Below are positions 1 to 7,895 of a DNA stretch of 64,000 nucleotides, piece after piece; positions within the stretch are counted from its first letter, which is position 1; every line of letters starts with the position of its first letter. The translations under genes and the position numbers were made by a program. The notes under the pieces are model-generated. The model saw nothing but the letters and a program-made list of their open reading frames with translations. It did no database searches and was not told the origin of the DNA. Location: positions 187,321-251,320 of the forward strand of contig QHME01000004.1 of NCBI GenBank assembly GCA_003258735.1, read 5' to 3'. The DNA comes from Candidatus Melainabacteria bacterium. Its GTDB lineage: Bacteria > Cyanobacteriota > Vampirovibrionia > Gastranaerophilales > Gastranaerophilaceae.

Positions 1-43
1 TTCGTTTAATGATTTTTATGTTTTCTTACATTTATTTTTTGCA

Positions 44-65
44 ATTACATAATAATTACATAATG
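44..65 (+). repeat. Left 22-bp direct repeat (putative attL)
   Basis: Identical over 22 bases to 16668-16689 (begins ATTACATAATAATT, ends ATAATG). The sequences on either side of the two copies differ, so the repeat has defined edges. It contains a shorter internal repeat of ATTACATAAT. It is most simply the duplicated core of a site-specific integration. Confidence 0.65.
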
Positions 66-195
66 AAAATTTTAACTCATTTATGCAATAATCCTTAGAA
101 TGCATTATTACTGTTCACATGTTACTAATTTTTAAAAATTAAGTCAATATCAATTCTTCCGATTAAATTCTTTCCTAGATTTATGAGGATATTTA

Positions 196-768
196 ATGAA
201 AGAAGATATATTTACCATTCTTGGAGCAAGTAACCATTCAAGACATGAAAGACAGGCGGAGGATTATTATGCAACTGACTCCATTGCGGCAAATTTATTA
301 TTAGAGGTTGAACCCGAGTTAAACAATATTTGGGAATGTGCATGTGGTGAAGGGCATTTAGCAAAAGTTTTTAATAACGCAGGAATACTAGGAAAAGCAA
401 GTGATTTGATAAATAGAGGTTATGGAGATGTTGAAGATTTTTTATTAAATCCAGAACCATATCATAATGGTGATATAGTTACGAATCCTCCGTATAAATT
501 TGCTCAAGAATTTGTTGAACAGGCATTGCGTAAGGTTGATACAGGCAGAAAAGTATGTATGTTCTTAAAAGTCTTATTTCTTGAAACTCAAAAACGCAAA
601 CAACTTTTTACTAAGTATCCACCCAAGACAATATATATTTCAAGTTCTCGTATAAATTGTGCAAAGAACGGAGATTTTAAAACTTACAACCAAAGTGCAA
701 TTGCTTATGCTTGGTTTGTTTGGGTAAAAGGATATAAAGGTGAAACTATTATAAAGTGGATTAACTAA
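196..768 (+). CDS. N6-adenine DNA methyltransferase (orphan, phage type)
   Basis: Predicted SAM-dependent DNA methyltransferase of 190 aa. Motif I (ECACGEG, about residues 47-53) forms the SAM pocket and NPPY (97-100) is the catalytic motif of amino-methyltransferases, here probably N6-adenine. The N-terminal segment with DYYATDS resembles small phage-encoded methylases. It starts at an ATG preceded by GAGG. No endonuclease is adjacent, so it is probably an orphan methylase protecting the element or modulating regulation. It is the first gene inside the left end of the element. The activity class is well supported; the target sequence is unknown. Confidence 0.8.
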   Translation: MKEDIFTILGASNHSRHERQAEDYYATDSIAANLLLEVEPELNNIWECACGEGHLAKVFNNAGILGKASDLINRGYGDVEDFLLNPEPYHNGDIVTNPPYKFAQEFVEQALRKVDTGRKVCMFLKVLFLETQKRKQLFTKYPPKTIYISSSRINCAKNGDFKTYNQSAIAYAWFVWVKGYKGETIIKWIN

Positions 769-793
769 TCTAATGATAGATATTATACAATTC

Positions 794-1879
794 CTATAGG
801 ATATTTTCATACTTTTCATTTAAAAAATATTTGCGTTTACGCCCTTCTCCATCATAATGAAGAAAGCCAGAATTTACCCATTCTGAAACTAATAAACGTG
901 CAGTTCTTGGAGCAAATTTAAAAAATTCTGCCACATCCTTTGCTGTTATATATTTTTGAGTTTCAAATAAATTCAAAATTTGTCGCTGCTTTGAGTCGAG
1001 CTCTCTTAATACTTTTACTTCATCTTTTGTATTCTTATTTTCTTCTGCTTTTTTATAAACAGAATTAAACGCAATAGTCATACCATTGACAAAGTATTCA
1101 ATCCATTTTGTAATATCTGATTCTGCACGTCCTAAGTAGTAGTTGTGCGATTTACCAATAGTTATGGCATCATAGTAGCCTTGTAAATCTTTTGCATAAT
1201 ATTCTTCCAGAGAATATATTCCTTTTAGGTCGTACCCTCCTTTATGTAGAGCTAATGTAGTTAAAAGCCTTGCAGTTCTTCCATTCCCGTCAAAATATGG
1301 GTGAATTGTAACAAATTGATAGTGGATAATTGCAGCTTTAATTGGTACAGGAATATCCTTTGTTGCATTTATCCAATTTACAAATTCTTTCATTAACATT
1401 GGTACATCTTTAGCCTCTGGGGGCATATATACAATATTTCCAGACAAAGAATCCGTTATTACATTTTGCCACTCTCGATATTCAGTTGGTTTGACCTTTT
1501 TACTCCCACCGCCTTCAACAAGTGCATGAATTTGCTTTATGTGCTTTTCAGTAATAGTTGCTTTGTCTTTAATCAGTTTTTCTATATAATCTAAGGCAAT
1601 ATAATATCCTTTGATTTCTTTTTCATCTCTAATTCTTCCTGTATTAGAAATTACTTTGTTCGGATTTTTTAAAACATTATATACTTCTTCTTGAGAAAGC
1701 CTGTTTCCTTCTATTTGAGTAGAATAGTGGATAGTTGTCATTTTAGCCGTTTCTCTAAGGGAAGTAAGGAGTTTGGGATTTATTGGTAAACTTTTAATAC
1801 CCTCTTTAACCCTTTCAATTTGAATAAGATTATTAGCGATTGAATTTGTAATCTCGTATTTGGGTTCAAATTTTGCCAT
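794..1879 (-). CDS. Fic-domain protein with N-terminal inhibitory helix and C-terminal winged helix
   Basis: Fic enzymes transfer AMP or another nucleotide-derived group to protein hydroxyls. The active-site motif HPYFDGNGRTAR is complete at about residues 193-204. Residues 53-58 (STQIEG) match the inhibitory helix consensus [S/T]xxxE[G/N], placed N-terminal as in class II Fic proteins, so the enzyme should be autoinhibited. The C-terminal ~70 residues look like a winged-helix DNA-binding domain. The 361-aa length suits the common Fic/DUF4172-like class. It has a good ribosome site (AAGGAG). It is convergent with the methyltransferase at 196-768. It may be a toxin or regulator in the element; the target cannot be read from sequence. 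Confidence 0.85.
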   Translation of the reverse strand: MAKFEPKYEITNSIANNLIQIERVKEGIKSLPINPKLLTSLRETAKMTTIHYSTQIEGNRLSQEEVYNVLKNPNKVISNTGRIRDEKEIKGYYIALDYIEKLIKDKATITEKHIKQIHALVEGGGSKKVKPTEYREWQNVITDSLSGNIVYMPPEAKDVPMLMKEFVNWINATKDIPVPIKAAIIHYQFVTIHPYFDGNGRTARLLTTLALHKGGYDLKGIYSLEEYYAKDLQGYYDAITIGKSHNYYLGRAESDITKWIEYFVNGMTIAFNSVYKKAEENKNTKDEVKVLRELDSKQRQILNLFETQKYITAKDVAEFFKFAPRTARLLVSEWVNSGFLHYDGEGRKRKYFLNEKYENIL

Positions 1880-1997
1880 ATTAGCTCCTTATTTTTGCCA
1901 CTATTTTGCCACATTCTTGCCACAAAGTCAAGGTTATGCTTATTATAATGATTAATTCAAAAAATATTTATGTTACTATTTTTATGAGGTATATGAT

Positions 1998-2327
1998 ATG
2001 GGTATAAATTTTAGTTTTAATTCTTTTGGGAACAGTACACAAAATAATGCAATTACAGTAAATTATAACGATATTGATAAACTTTTAGAACACTTAAAAG
2101 AAGTTAATATTCCAAGTTCTGATATTTCCGAATTAAAAACCGCAATAGAACTAGATAAAAAAGAAACTTCAAAAATGGATTCAGTAGGAAGAAATGTTCA
2201 AAAATGGTGTTTGTCTATTTTTGAAAAAGTTACATCTGGTTTGATAGTAAATACAACTTTACCAATAGTAAAAGAAAAAATCGCATCTATTTTATCTACT
2301 ATTTATCAGTTTCCAGTTCAATTCTAG
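1998..2327 (+). CDS. 109-aa protein resembling the C-terminal module of AbiTii proteins
   Basis: Small protein of unknown function with a GAGG ribosome site. Its N-terminus (FNSFGNSTQNN) resembles the end of the AbiTii-domain protein encoded on the other strand (FNSYDGSTQNT). Its middle and end (acidic helix, then GRNVQKWCLSIFEKVTSG and a hydrophobic tail) recall the region after the N-terminal domain in full-length AbiTii proteins. Its last 29 bp overlap the 3' end of the AbiTii gene tail to tail. I infer a rearranged or split AbiTii system. Homology was judged by eye only, so this could also be an unrelated small membrane-associated protein. Confidence 0.5.
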   Translation: MGINFSFNSFGNSTQNNAITVNYNDIDKLLEHLKEVNIPSSDISELKTAIELDKKETSKMDSVGRNVQKWCLSIFEKVTSGLIVNTTLPIVKEKIASILSTIYQFPVQF

Positions 2328-2958
2328 TATTTTGAGTACTTCCATCATATGAATTAAAATTGTTTTGAATGAACTTATTAATGACAGGATTTATTGTGTC
2401 TTGCTGTTCCTTAGTTGGATTTTTAAACAAATTTTCCAACTCTGCACTATTAAATTTATCCTCCATTTCAAACATTAAATCTAATAGTTTTGACCTTATT
2501 GTACTTAATACTCCTACGATAAAAGACTTTCCTATAGGTACGTATGCATTAGTTACAACATAACCATTCACAATTGGCTCTGATAAAATTTGATATAATT
2601 CTGGAGGAATTGTTTTATAAATTTCTTCTTGTTTTGCAAGTTCTATTAACTCTGAAATTTTTTCTGGAAATGCACAGTAAGTCAATTTTTCTAAACCGTG
2701 CTTTTTTAAATGAAGCGTAGCAAGAGTAACATTAGCTCTTCTGCATTTCATATTTTCAATTGTTCCCATCAAGCTACCCTTATATATTCGATAGGCTGGA
2801 ACTTCGTTTTTATATCCATTAAGTTCAGAATTTACAAATGTGGCTAACTCTTTATTTTTAAGCTTATGTGCCAATACTTTTAATTTAAGTAAAATATCAT
2901 TTAAAGGATATGAGGTTGTTGTCAAACCAGACAAGATTTCGTTGTATATATCGCTCAT
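2299..2958 (-). CDS. AbiTii-domain abortive infection protein
   Basis: 219-aa protein matching the N-terminal domain of AbiTii abortive-infection proteins. It has the LLKLKVLAHKL helix, the FVNSELNGYK segment, VPAYRIYKGSLMG and later AYVPIGKSFIVGVLSTIR. It ends soon after the domain at FNSYDGSTQNT, where typical family members continue. The ATG at 2958 is preferred over an upstream TTG because a TATAAT -10 box (2965-2970, minus strand) ends exactly 6 nt before it and no Shine-Dalgarno is visible. That predicts a leaderless mRNA. It converges on the 109-aa gene at 1998-2327. The role in phage defence is inferred from the family. Confidence 0.7.
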   Translation of the reverse strand: MSDIYNEILSGLTTTSYPLNDILLKLKVLAHKLKNKELATFVNSELNGYKNEVPAYRIYKGSLMGTIENMKCRRANVTLATLHLKKHGLEKLTYCAFPEKISELIELAKQEEIYKTIPPELYQILSEPIVNGYVVTNAYVPIGKSFIVGVLSTIRSKLLDLMFEMEDKFNSAELENLFKNPTKEQQDTINPVINKFIQNNFNSYDGSTQNTRIELETDK

Positions 2959-2964
2959 AGCATT

Positions 2965-2970
2965 ATTATA
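2965..2970 (-). promoter_or_regulatory. -10 box of the AbiTii gene (leaderless start)
   Basis: TATAAT on the minus strand followed by 6 nt and then ATG. The -35 at the 17-bp position is weak (TTAGAC). Confidence 0.45.
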
Positions 2971-3113
2971 CAACTAGGAATTGATATGTCTAAAATTATT
3001 TAATAAAAAATTAATTATTTAAAATAATAGCTCTCTTATTTATGCACACTCAAATTCATTATGGTGCATAAGTTTATTGTGAGCAGGACACAATATATGT
3101 ATCCTAGTTAGCC

Positions 3114-3389
3114 TTATTTGGAATTATTTTCATGACCCTCTATCGAGCTTTTAGGAACAAATTTTAATTCATAACCAAATAACTCTGCTATGTCCATTAG
3201 TTCTGCTGTTTTAAATGTTGCACGTGCAAATTTATTCATAAGATTTGAAACAGAACCAGAACGACCATATTTTTCATTTAGCATTTTAGCAAGTTTATAT
3301 ATAGACGTGTTTTGTTCTTTTAAAAAGTCTTTAACAAGCCTTCTAATACGCTCTTTTTGTTTCTCTGATACTTTGTATATTTCTGTCAT
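3114..3389 (-). CDS. Small helix-turn-helix regulator
   Basis: 91-aa protein with an XRE-like helix-turn-helix at about residues 28-75 (TSIYKLAKMLNEKYG...SVSNLMNKFAR). The ending MDIAELFGYELKFVP is seen in small repressors that read a weak dyad, and the protein resembles the HTH gene at 62771-62995. The start is an ATG with AGAGGTG upstream. It is divergent from 3537-3827; the 147-bp gap holds a 12-bp inverted repeat overlapping promoter-like sequences, consistent with self-regulation. Its target range is unknown. Confidence 0.7.
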   Translation of the reverse strand: MTEIYKVSEKQKERIRRLVKDFLKEQNTSIYKLAKMLNEKYGRSGSVSNLMNKFARATFKTAELMDIAELFGYELKFVPKSSIEGHENNSK

Positions 3390-3404
3390 TTGTTCACCTC
3401 TATA

Positions 3405-3520
3405 AATATTATAGCACTATTTTGTAATATATCACTCTTTTGTAAATATTTGTGTTGACGATTTCTCAAAAGCGTTGACTTTTATAGAAATGTGATACAT
3501 CATGAAAGAGTGATATATAA
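3405..3520. promoter_or_regulatory. Divergent promoter region with 12-bp inverted repeat operators
   Basis: ATATCACTCTTT at 3429-3440 is the exact inverse of AAAGAGTGATAT at 3505-3516. A minus-strand TATAAT (3408-3413) lies 17 bp from the left copy, so that copy would cover the -35 of the HTH gene. Two TTGAC boxes (3455-3460, 3475-3480) precede the plus-strand gene. This is probably the binding site of the HTH protein at 3114-3389. Confidence 0.5.
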
Positions 3521-3536
3521 ATAAAAGGAGGTCAAA

Positions 3537-3827
3537 ATGACAAACGTAATTTACACAAACACAAACTTGGAAGACGAAATCAAAACAATTAAAGCTCTTG
3601 AAGCAAAATTACAAGAGTTAAAAGAACTTAAAGAAGAAAAAGAAAATCTTGTGAAAAAAGTTTTGGACGATGCAGGGATTGAAGAATTACAAGTTGGAGC
3701 ATTTACAGTCAGATTTACAAATGTTGTAAGAAATGGTTTCAACACATCTGCATTCAAAAAGAAGTATTTAGAACTTTATAACGCTTTTATCAAACAAAGT
3801 TCTTACCGAAAATTCCGTATTTCATAG
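3537..3827 (+). CDS. Coiled-coil small protein of phage type
   Basis: 96-aa protein of unknown function. Residues 10-45 form a heptad-rich Lys/Glu helix. The C-terminal half (VRNGFNTSAFKKKYLELY then SYRKFRIS) resembles a widespread small phage/mobile-element family that ends in a 'Ser-Tyr-Arg-(Lys/Arg)-Phe' motif. It has a strong ribosome site (AAAGGAGG). A short terminator follows immediately. It lies just upstream of the serine recombinase and under the divergent operator region, so it may be repressed by the HTH protein. No enzymatic motif is visible. Confidence 0.65.
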   Translation: MTNVIYTNTNLEDEIKTIKALEAKLQELKELKEEKENLVKKVLDDAGIEELQVGAFTVRFTNVVRNGFNTSAFKKKYLELYNAFIKQSSYRKFRIS

Positions 3828-3830
3828 TTA

Positions 3831-3852
3831 AGTGGGGTAAATCCCCACTTTT
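3831..3852 (+). terminator. Rho-independent terminator
   Basis: AGTGGGG / CCCCACT stem (7 bp) with a 5-nt loop and TTTT, directly after the gene at 3537-3827. Confidence 0.75.
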
Positions 3853-3923
3853 AGTATTAAATCTTTGTACTCCGCTAATAATAAGAGTTTGGGCAGATAA
3901 TCATAAAATAAGGAAGTTAAAAA

Positions 3924-4517
3924 ATGAGTAAAATATTTGCATATATAAGGGTTTCTACTCGTGAACAAAACGAAAATAGACAACTTGATTCCCTTACAGG
4001 GTTCAAGGTTGATGAAATTTTTATAGAAAAAGCCAGTGGAAAGAATTTTGTAGGACGTGAAAAATATCAGCAAATGAAATCAAAACTTAGAAAAGGAGAT
4101 TTGTTAGTTGTTAAAAGTATAGATAGGTTTGGTCGAAATTATTCTCAGATTTGTAAAGAATGGGAGTCTATAATCAATATGGGGGTAGATATTCAAGTTC
4201 TTGATATGCCAATTTTAAATACTCGTAACAATCAAAATGGATTGACAGGAAGATTGATTACCGATATTGTTTTGAAACTACTTGGATATGTTGCAGAGCG
4301 AGAAAGAGATAATATTAAAGTACGACAAGCAGAAGGAATCGCAAGTGCAAAATCAAGAGGGGTTAAATTTGGAAGACCAAATGCAGAAATTCCAAAAGAT
4401 TTTATAAGGGCTTATGAATTATATAAGAATGGATTGATAAAAGTTAAGGATGTAATGTCTATGTGTAATATTGCTAAAAGTACATTTTATAAATACCAAA
4501 AGTCTATAAAAGTATAA
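3924..4517 (+). CDS. Serine recombinase (resolvase/invertase family)
   Basis: 197-aa small serine recombinase. YIRVST at residues 7-12 contains the catalytic Ser11. The core continues with the conserved SIDRFGRN segment, GLTGRLITDIVLKLLGYVAE and ERERDNIKVRQAEGI, then a C-terminal helix-turn-helix of about 45 residues (VKDVMSMCNIAKSTFYKYQ). The length is normal for Hin/Tn3-resolvase-type enzymes. It has a good ribosome site (AAGGAAG). A 28-bp near-palindrome just downstream (4587-4614) could be its crossover site. It could resolve dimers or invert/excise a segment of the element. Confidence 0.9.
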   Translation: MSKIFAYIRVSTREQNENRQLDSLTGFKVDEIFIEKASGKNFVGREKYQQMKSKLRKGDLLVVKSIDRFGRNYSQICKEWESIINMGVDIQVLDMPILNTRNNQNGLTGRLITDIVLKLLGYVAERERDNIKVRQAEGIASAKSRGVKFGRPNAEIPKDFIRAYELYKNGLIKVKDVMSMCNIAKSTFYKYQKSIKV

Positions 4518-4586
4518 GTGCTTTTCATGTACCTTTTCTTTATAAAATAACAACTAAATTTCATTGATTTTACGTTGTATAAAATA

Positions 4587-4614
4587 GTCCACAAAAAGTA
4601 CACTTTTCATGGAC
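4587..4614. repeat. 28-bp near-palindrome, candidate res/crossover site
   Basis: Two 13-bp arms (GTCCACAAAAAGT and ACTTTTCATGGAC, 2 mismatches) flank a 2-bp centre. This is the geometry of serine-recombinase crossover sites. A related, longer-spaced copy of the same half-sites spans 4502-4532 at the end of the recombinase gene. Confidence 0.45.
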
Positions 4615-4685
4615 ACTGTTTTCACGTTATGGAGGTGAAATCTTTTAATTATTAACACCCAATAATAGAAATATTATTTGGTCTC

Positions 4686-5165
4686 TTAGCGTAATCTGCT
4701 TGGTTTATATTCGCCATGCTGATTGAAGTTATACTCAATTCTTTTGTTACCAATTTTAGACGGTTTGTATTCTCCATGTTGGTTGAAGTTGTAATCTATA
4801 CGTTCATCTCCAATAGCAGTTGGTACAAATTCTCCATGCTGATTATAATTATATTTGACTTCTCTATTTCCTATACGTATCGGAACAAATTCCCCATGTT
4901 GATTATAACCATATTTTATTTTTTCATTTCCAATTTTTGAGGGTTTATATTCGCCGTGTTGATTAAAATTGTAATCTACACGTTTTGAACCAACACTACT
5001 ATTAACAAATTCCGCATGTTGGTTAAAGCCGTAATTAAAACTTGAATCGTCATCAAAAAGACTGTCATTTTCGTAGTCATTAAAATCATCATCATTTTCT
5101 GAATAATCGTTGCAATAATCTTTTGCCATTTCTAAAGCCGCATTACATAAAAATTCTAATATCAT
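4686..5165 (-). CDS. Protein of six tandem ~20-residue NQHGE repeats
   Basis: 159-aa protein without a recognised domain. After a short hydrophobic start and an acidic stretch (about residues 20-45) come six copies of a ~20-residue unit with consensus YNxNQHGExxPxxIGxxxI. The 60-bp DNA units stay in register. The ATG at 5165 is chosen over an in-frame TTG at 5180 because AAAGGA lies at the right distance before it. It is expressed toward the end of, or separately from, the restriction-like operon (52 bp beyond it). Repeats like this usually build a solenoid or binding surface; the partner is unknown. Confidence 0.65.
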   Translation of the reverse strand: MILEFLCNAALEMAKDYCNDYSENDDDFNDYENDSLFDDDSSFNYGFNQHAEFVNSSVGSKRVDYNFNQHGEYKPSKIGNEKIKYGYNQHGEFVPIRIGNREVKYNYNQHGEFVPTAIGDERIDYNFNQHGEYKPSKIGNKRIEYNFNQHGEYKPSRLR

Positions 5166-5216
5166 AAATTTTCCTTTCAAATTTTACTTTTATAGTTCGT
5201 CAAAAATAATTGTACG

Positions 5217-7736
5217 TTATGACATGTTTTCAAATTCTTGCTTGGAAACTTTTGTATTAAATCCACCAATAACAAGTTCTTCATGTTTAGAAAGTCCGGT
5301 GTAAGACAAACTTGCATCTTCATATCGTTTGAATGCAAAGACTGCTGAGTTCATTAGTTGTTCATTAAAAATCCCAATACTTACAAGTAATTCAAAATCC
5401 GGAATTGTCAGCCCTGTAACTTTTTTGAATAATTCCGGCTCTAATTGTGTAATTACATCTTTTAATGTTTGTTCTCTATCGTCTGTAAGATACATAAATA
5501 CAGGAATACGAGTCGCAAATTTCAACAATTTTTCTTGAATTTCTTTACGTTTAGATTTGATTTCTTTTTCTTGTTCTGTAAGTTCTTTCTTTTCTTCCTT
5601 GCTCAAAGATTCTTTTTTCTCTTGTTTAGCTTTTTTGAGAGCTTCTGATTTGTTTACAAGTGTTGTAAGTTCTTTGTTTAGGTTTCTAAATCCCTCAATT
5701 TTTTCTAACGCCTCCATAGCCTTATCAGATTCTAATAGTTTAGCAAGGGTTAAGTTATCAACATTTACAAGCATTGCACTTTCCCAACGTCTGGCAAGCA
5801 TTGAAGATGCTGTTCCAGATATCACAAGGTCTAAAAGTTCATTGGCATCAATAATATCCATGTGCGAACCATCGTAACATAATACCGGTAAGAAACTTAT
5901 AAATTCTGAGACTTTTTGTTCCGGAGTTTCTGTTGAATTTACATTTAATCTTGCAGAATAATCTGCGATTTGTTTTAATGCTCTGTCTGGAGCAAAATCA
6001 AAGACATAGCAAGTATCTTTAATAATTGCTTTTTCATTTGGGTTTAACCCATCCGGATTTTTGACTGTCCAAGGTGATTGAACTCTGAATGCTGATTGAA
6101 AATATGTTTCCGGACTTGCCGTATCTCTCAGCATAAATATTCCGCCCCATTCCGCAACTGTTACACCCGTTGTAAGTTTTCCGCAAGATAAAGTTATTGT
6201 TTTTGTATTAAAACCATTTTTAATTGCTTCCCTAACAGGTTTAAGAGCTTCTACTCCCATGCCGGCATCATTTCCTGCACAAATGATTACATCATATTCT
6301 TTATAGAATGGATGATTTTTCAAAAGTTCGCCCATAGCTTTGCAACTTGCAACTGATGGCAAGAACCAAAATGTATGGTTTAATGCTCCTAACAATCTAT
6401 AATCAGAATATGGCATTGGTGGCTTTTTCCCGATTTTTAACTCATCAATAGTTGTCGGTTTGTATTGTCCTCTGATTAAGTTTAGCCAATTAACAACTTC
6501 ATTTTCATATTTGAATTTTGGAGTTCCGTTACTATCACTTGCAGAGAAAAACTCATTCAAAGAAAATTCATCAAACTCTCCTGCCATAGCTATTTGTTTA
6601 ATTTCATCCGGCATTTTGTAAGTCATCATAACCATTTTAGGAAGTTCTAAGTATGGATTTGGTCCATTTTTTTCATCCCAATTAGCTTTTTCTTTTTGTT
6701 CATCTGTATAAGTCCAGTTGAAAATTTGGTCTTCCATAAAGTCGCCATTATTTAAGGCTCTAAATGGAGTGCCCGACAAGTATAAATAAGCCCCTGTAGT
6801 CAATGGCATTTGTTCTTCATCATAGTAATCCAAGCCATCGCCGTTTTGTTTTGCCTGTTCTTTTTTGTCTTCTGCATCATACAAATCTTTTGCAGAATCA
6901 CGCCAAGCTCCAAAATGATACTCATCAAGAATTATGCAATCCCAGTTAATAAGGTGAATTTCTTCGTTTCTAGGTTTAATTCCACCTGCTTCTGTTTTTT
7001 GCAAAACGTCTTGAAAACTTGCAAACCAAACAAAAGGTTTGTCGTGGTCGATTTCGGAATATTGTGTTCCTTTTCTTGAAATAAATTGCCAATCTTGAAA
7101 ATCCACATGGGATTTCAAATCTTCTTCCCAAGAGTTTTCAACAGCAGGTTTGAATGTTAAAACTAAAACCTTTGACCAATTCATTTCTTTTGCTAATTGG
7201 TAAGAAGTGAAAGTTTTGCCAAAACGCATTTTTGCATTCCATAAAAAGTGCGGAGTTTTACCCTCCCGCTTATAGCTGTATTTTCTAAAATACTCGCTTG
7301 TCATTTTTACCGCTTGAGCCTGCTCCGGTCGCATTTTAAAATTTGCGATACGTTTTGAAACATCTATTTTGTGATTTTTTACAGCAAAAATTGCTTGCTC
7401 AACTTCTTCTAAAGTACATTCAAACCATTCAGTATTAGGGAATCTGTAACAACCTAAATTTTCAAGAACTTTATGTACCTCGTGGTCGGTAAAATAGGTT
7501 TTCTCGATGTCGTTTCTTATGGCAATTTCATCTAACAATATTTCAAAAGGCGTAGATGTAGGTTTGTTTGTCCCAAATTGTTCAGCAATACGTTCTACTG
7601 CTGAAAGTCTTGTTGTAAAACCAACTTTGATTAAACCTCTACCCTGCCTTTTACCTTGCCACGGAGTTTCTTTGTATTGTGGCTCTGTATAAGCATATAT
7701 GCGTGGTATTTTGTTGTTAGATAAAATTTCAGCCAT
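5217..7736 (-). CDS. GIY-YIG (T5orf172-type) nuclease fused to SF2 DEAD-like helicase
   Basis: 839-aa protein. Residues ~12-115 look like a T5orf172/GIY-YIG nuclease domain (IYAY, LIKVGFTTR, later DHEVHKVLE and TEWFE). An SF2 helicase motor follows: Walker A-like NAKMRFGKT (about 167-175), the DEAH-box variant DEYH (about 272), SGTPFR motif III and, further on, FRVQSPW as a motif VI candidate. A charged coiled coil lies at about 655-735. The layout suits an ATP-dependent restriction subunit that moves on DNA and cuts. The start has GGGAG upstream. It is the last large gene of the operon with two methyltransferase-type genes, which points to restriction-modification or a related defence. Confidence 0.8.
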   Translation of the reverse strand: MAEILSNNKIPRIYAYTEPQYKETPWQGKRQGRGLIKVGFTTRLSAVERIAEQFGTNKPTSTPFEILLDEIAIRNDIEKTYFTDHEVHKVLENLGCYRFPNTEWFECTLEEVEQAIFAVKNHKIDVSKRIANFKMRPEQAQAVKMTSEYFRKYSYKREGKTPHFLWNAKMRFGKTFTSYQLAKEMNWSKVLVLTFKPAVENSWEEDLKSHVDFQDWQFISRKGTQYSEIDHDKPFVWFASFQDVLQKTEAGGIKPRNEEIHLINWDCIILDEYHFGAWRDSAKDLYDAEDKKEQAKQNGDGLDYYDEEQMPLTTGAYLYLSGTPFRALNNGDFMEDQIFNWTYTDEQKEKANWDEKNGPNPYLELPKMVMMTYKMPDEIKQIAMAGEFDEFSLNEFFSASDSNGTPKFKYENEVVNWLNLIRGQYKPTTIDELKIGKKPPMPYSDYRLLGALNHTFWFLPSVASCKAMGELLKNHPFYKEYDVIICAGNDAGMGVEALKPVREAIKNGFNTKTITLSCGKLTTGVTVAEWGGIFMLRDTASPETYFQSAFRVQSPWTVKNPDGLNPNEKAIIKDTCYVFDFAPDRALKQIADYSARLNVNSTETPEQKVSEFISFLPVLCYDGSHMDIIDANELLDLVISGTASSMLARRWESAMLVNVDNLTLAKLLESDKAMEALEKIEGFRNLNKELTTLVNKSEALKKAKQEKKESLSKEEKKELTEQEKEIKSKRKEIQEKLLKFATRIPVFMYLTDDREQTLKDVITQLEPELFKKVTGLTIPDFELLVSIGIFNEQLMNSAVFAFKRYEDASLSYTGLSKHEELVIGGFNTKVSKQEFENMS

Positions 7737-7761
7737 AATTTACTCCCGTTTATTTCAAATT

Positions 7762-7881
7762 AAACTTTTTTAGTAGTTTTGAAACCTTTTGTTTTGTTTT
7801 CCAAGATACGAAATCTTCTCCAGTTAAACGAATATTAAAAAATCTTTTTATTTTTCGTATTATTTTAAAAATAAAATCCAT
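7762..7881 (-). CDS. Possible 39-aa basic peptide in the restriction-like operon
   Basis: Short ORF filling most of the 159-bp gap between the methyltransferase and helicase genes. It has a good ribosome site (AAAGGAAACAA then ATG). The peptide is basic and starts MDFIFKIIRKIKRFF, an amphipathic or membrane-active looking helix. No homologue is recognised. It could be a real small subunit, or simply a translated spacer. Confidence 0.35.
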
Positions 7882-7895
7882 TTGTTTCCTTTCTA

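Noticed and set aside
196..768. Methyltransferase as the modification half of a restriction pair with the Fic protein
   Set aside because: The genes are convergent, Fic is not an endonuclease, and no nuclease is adjacent.
3924..4517. Serine recombinase as part of a transposon or IS
   Set aside because: No transposase gene and no terminal inverted repeats were seen around it.
4686..5040. Regular 60-bp repeats that might suggest a CRISPR array
   Set aside because: The repeats are contiguous, in frame and encode a protein repeat; there are no unique spacers and no cas genes.
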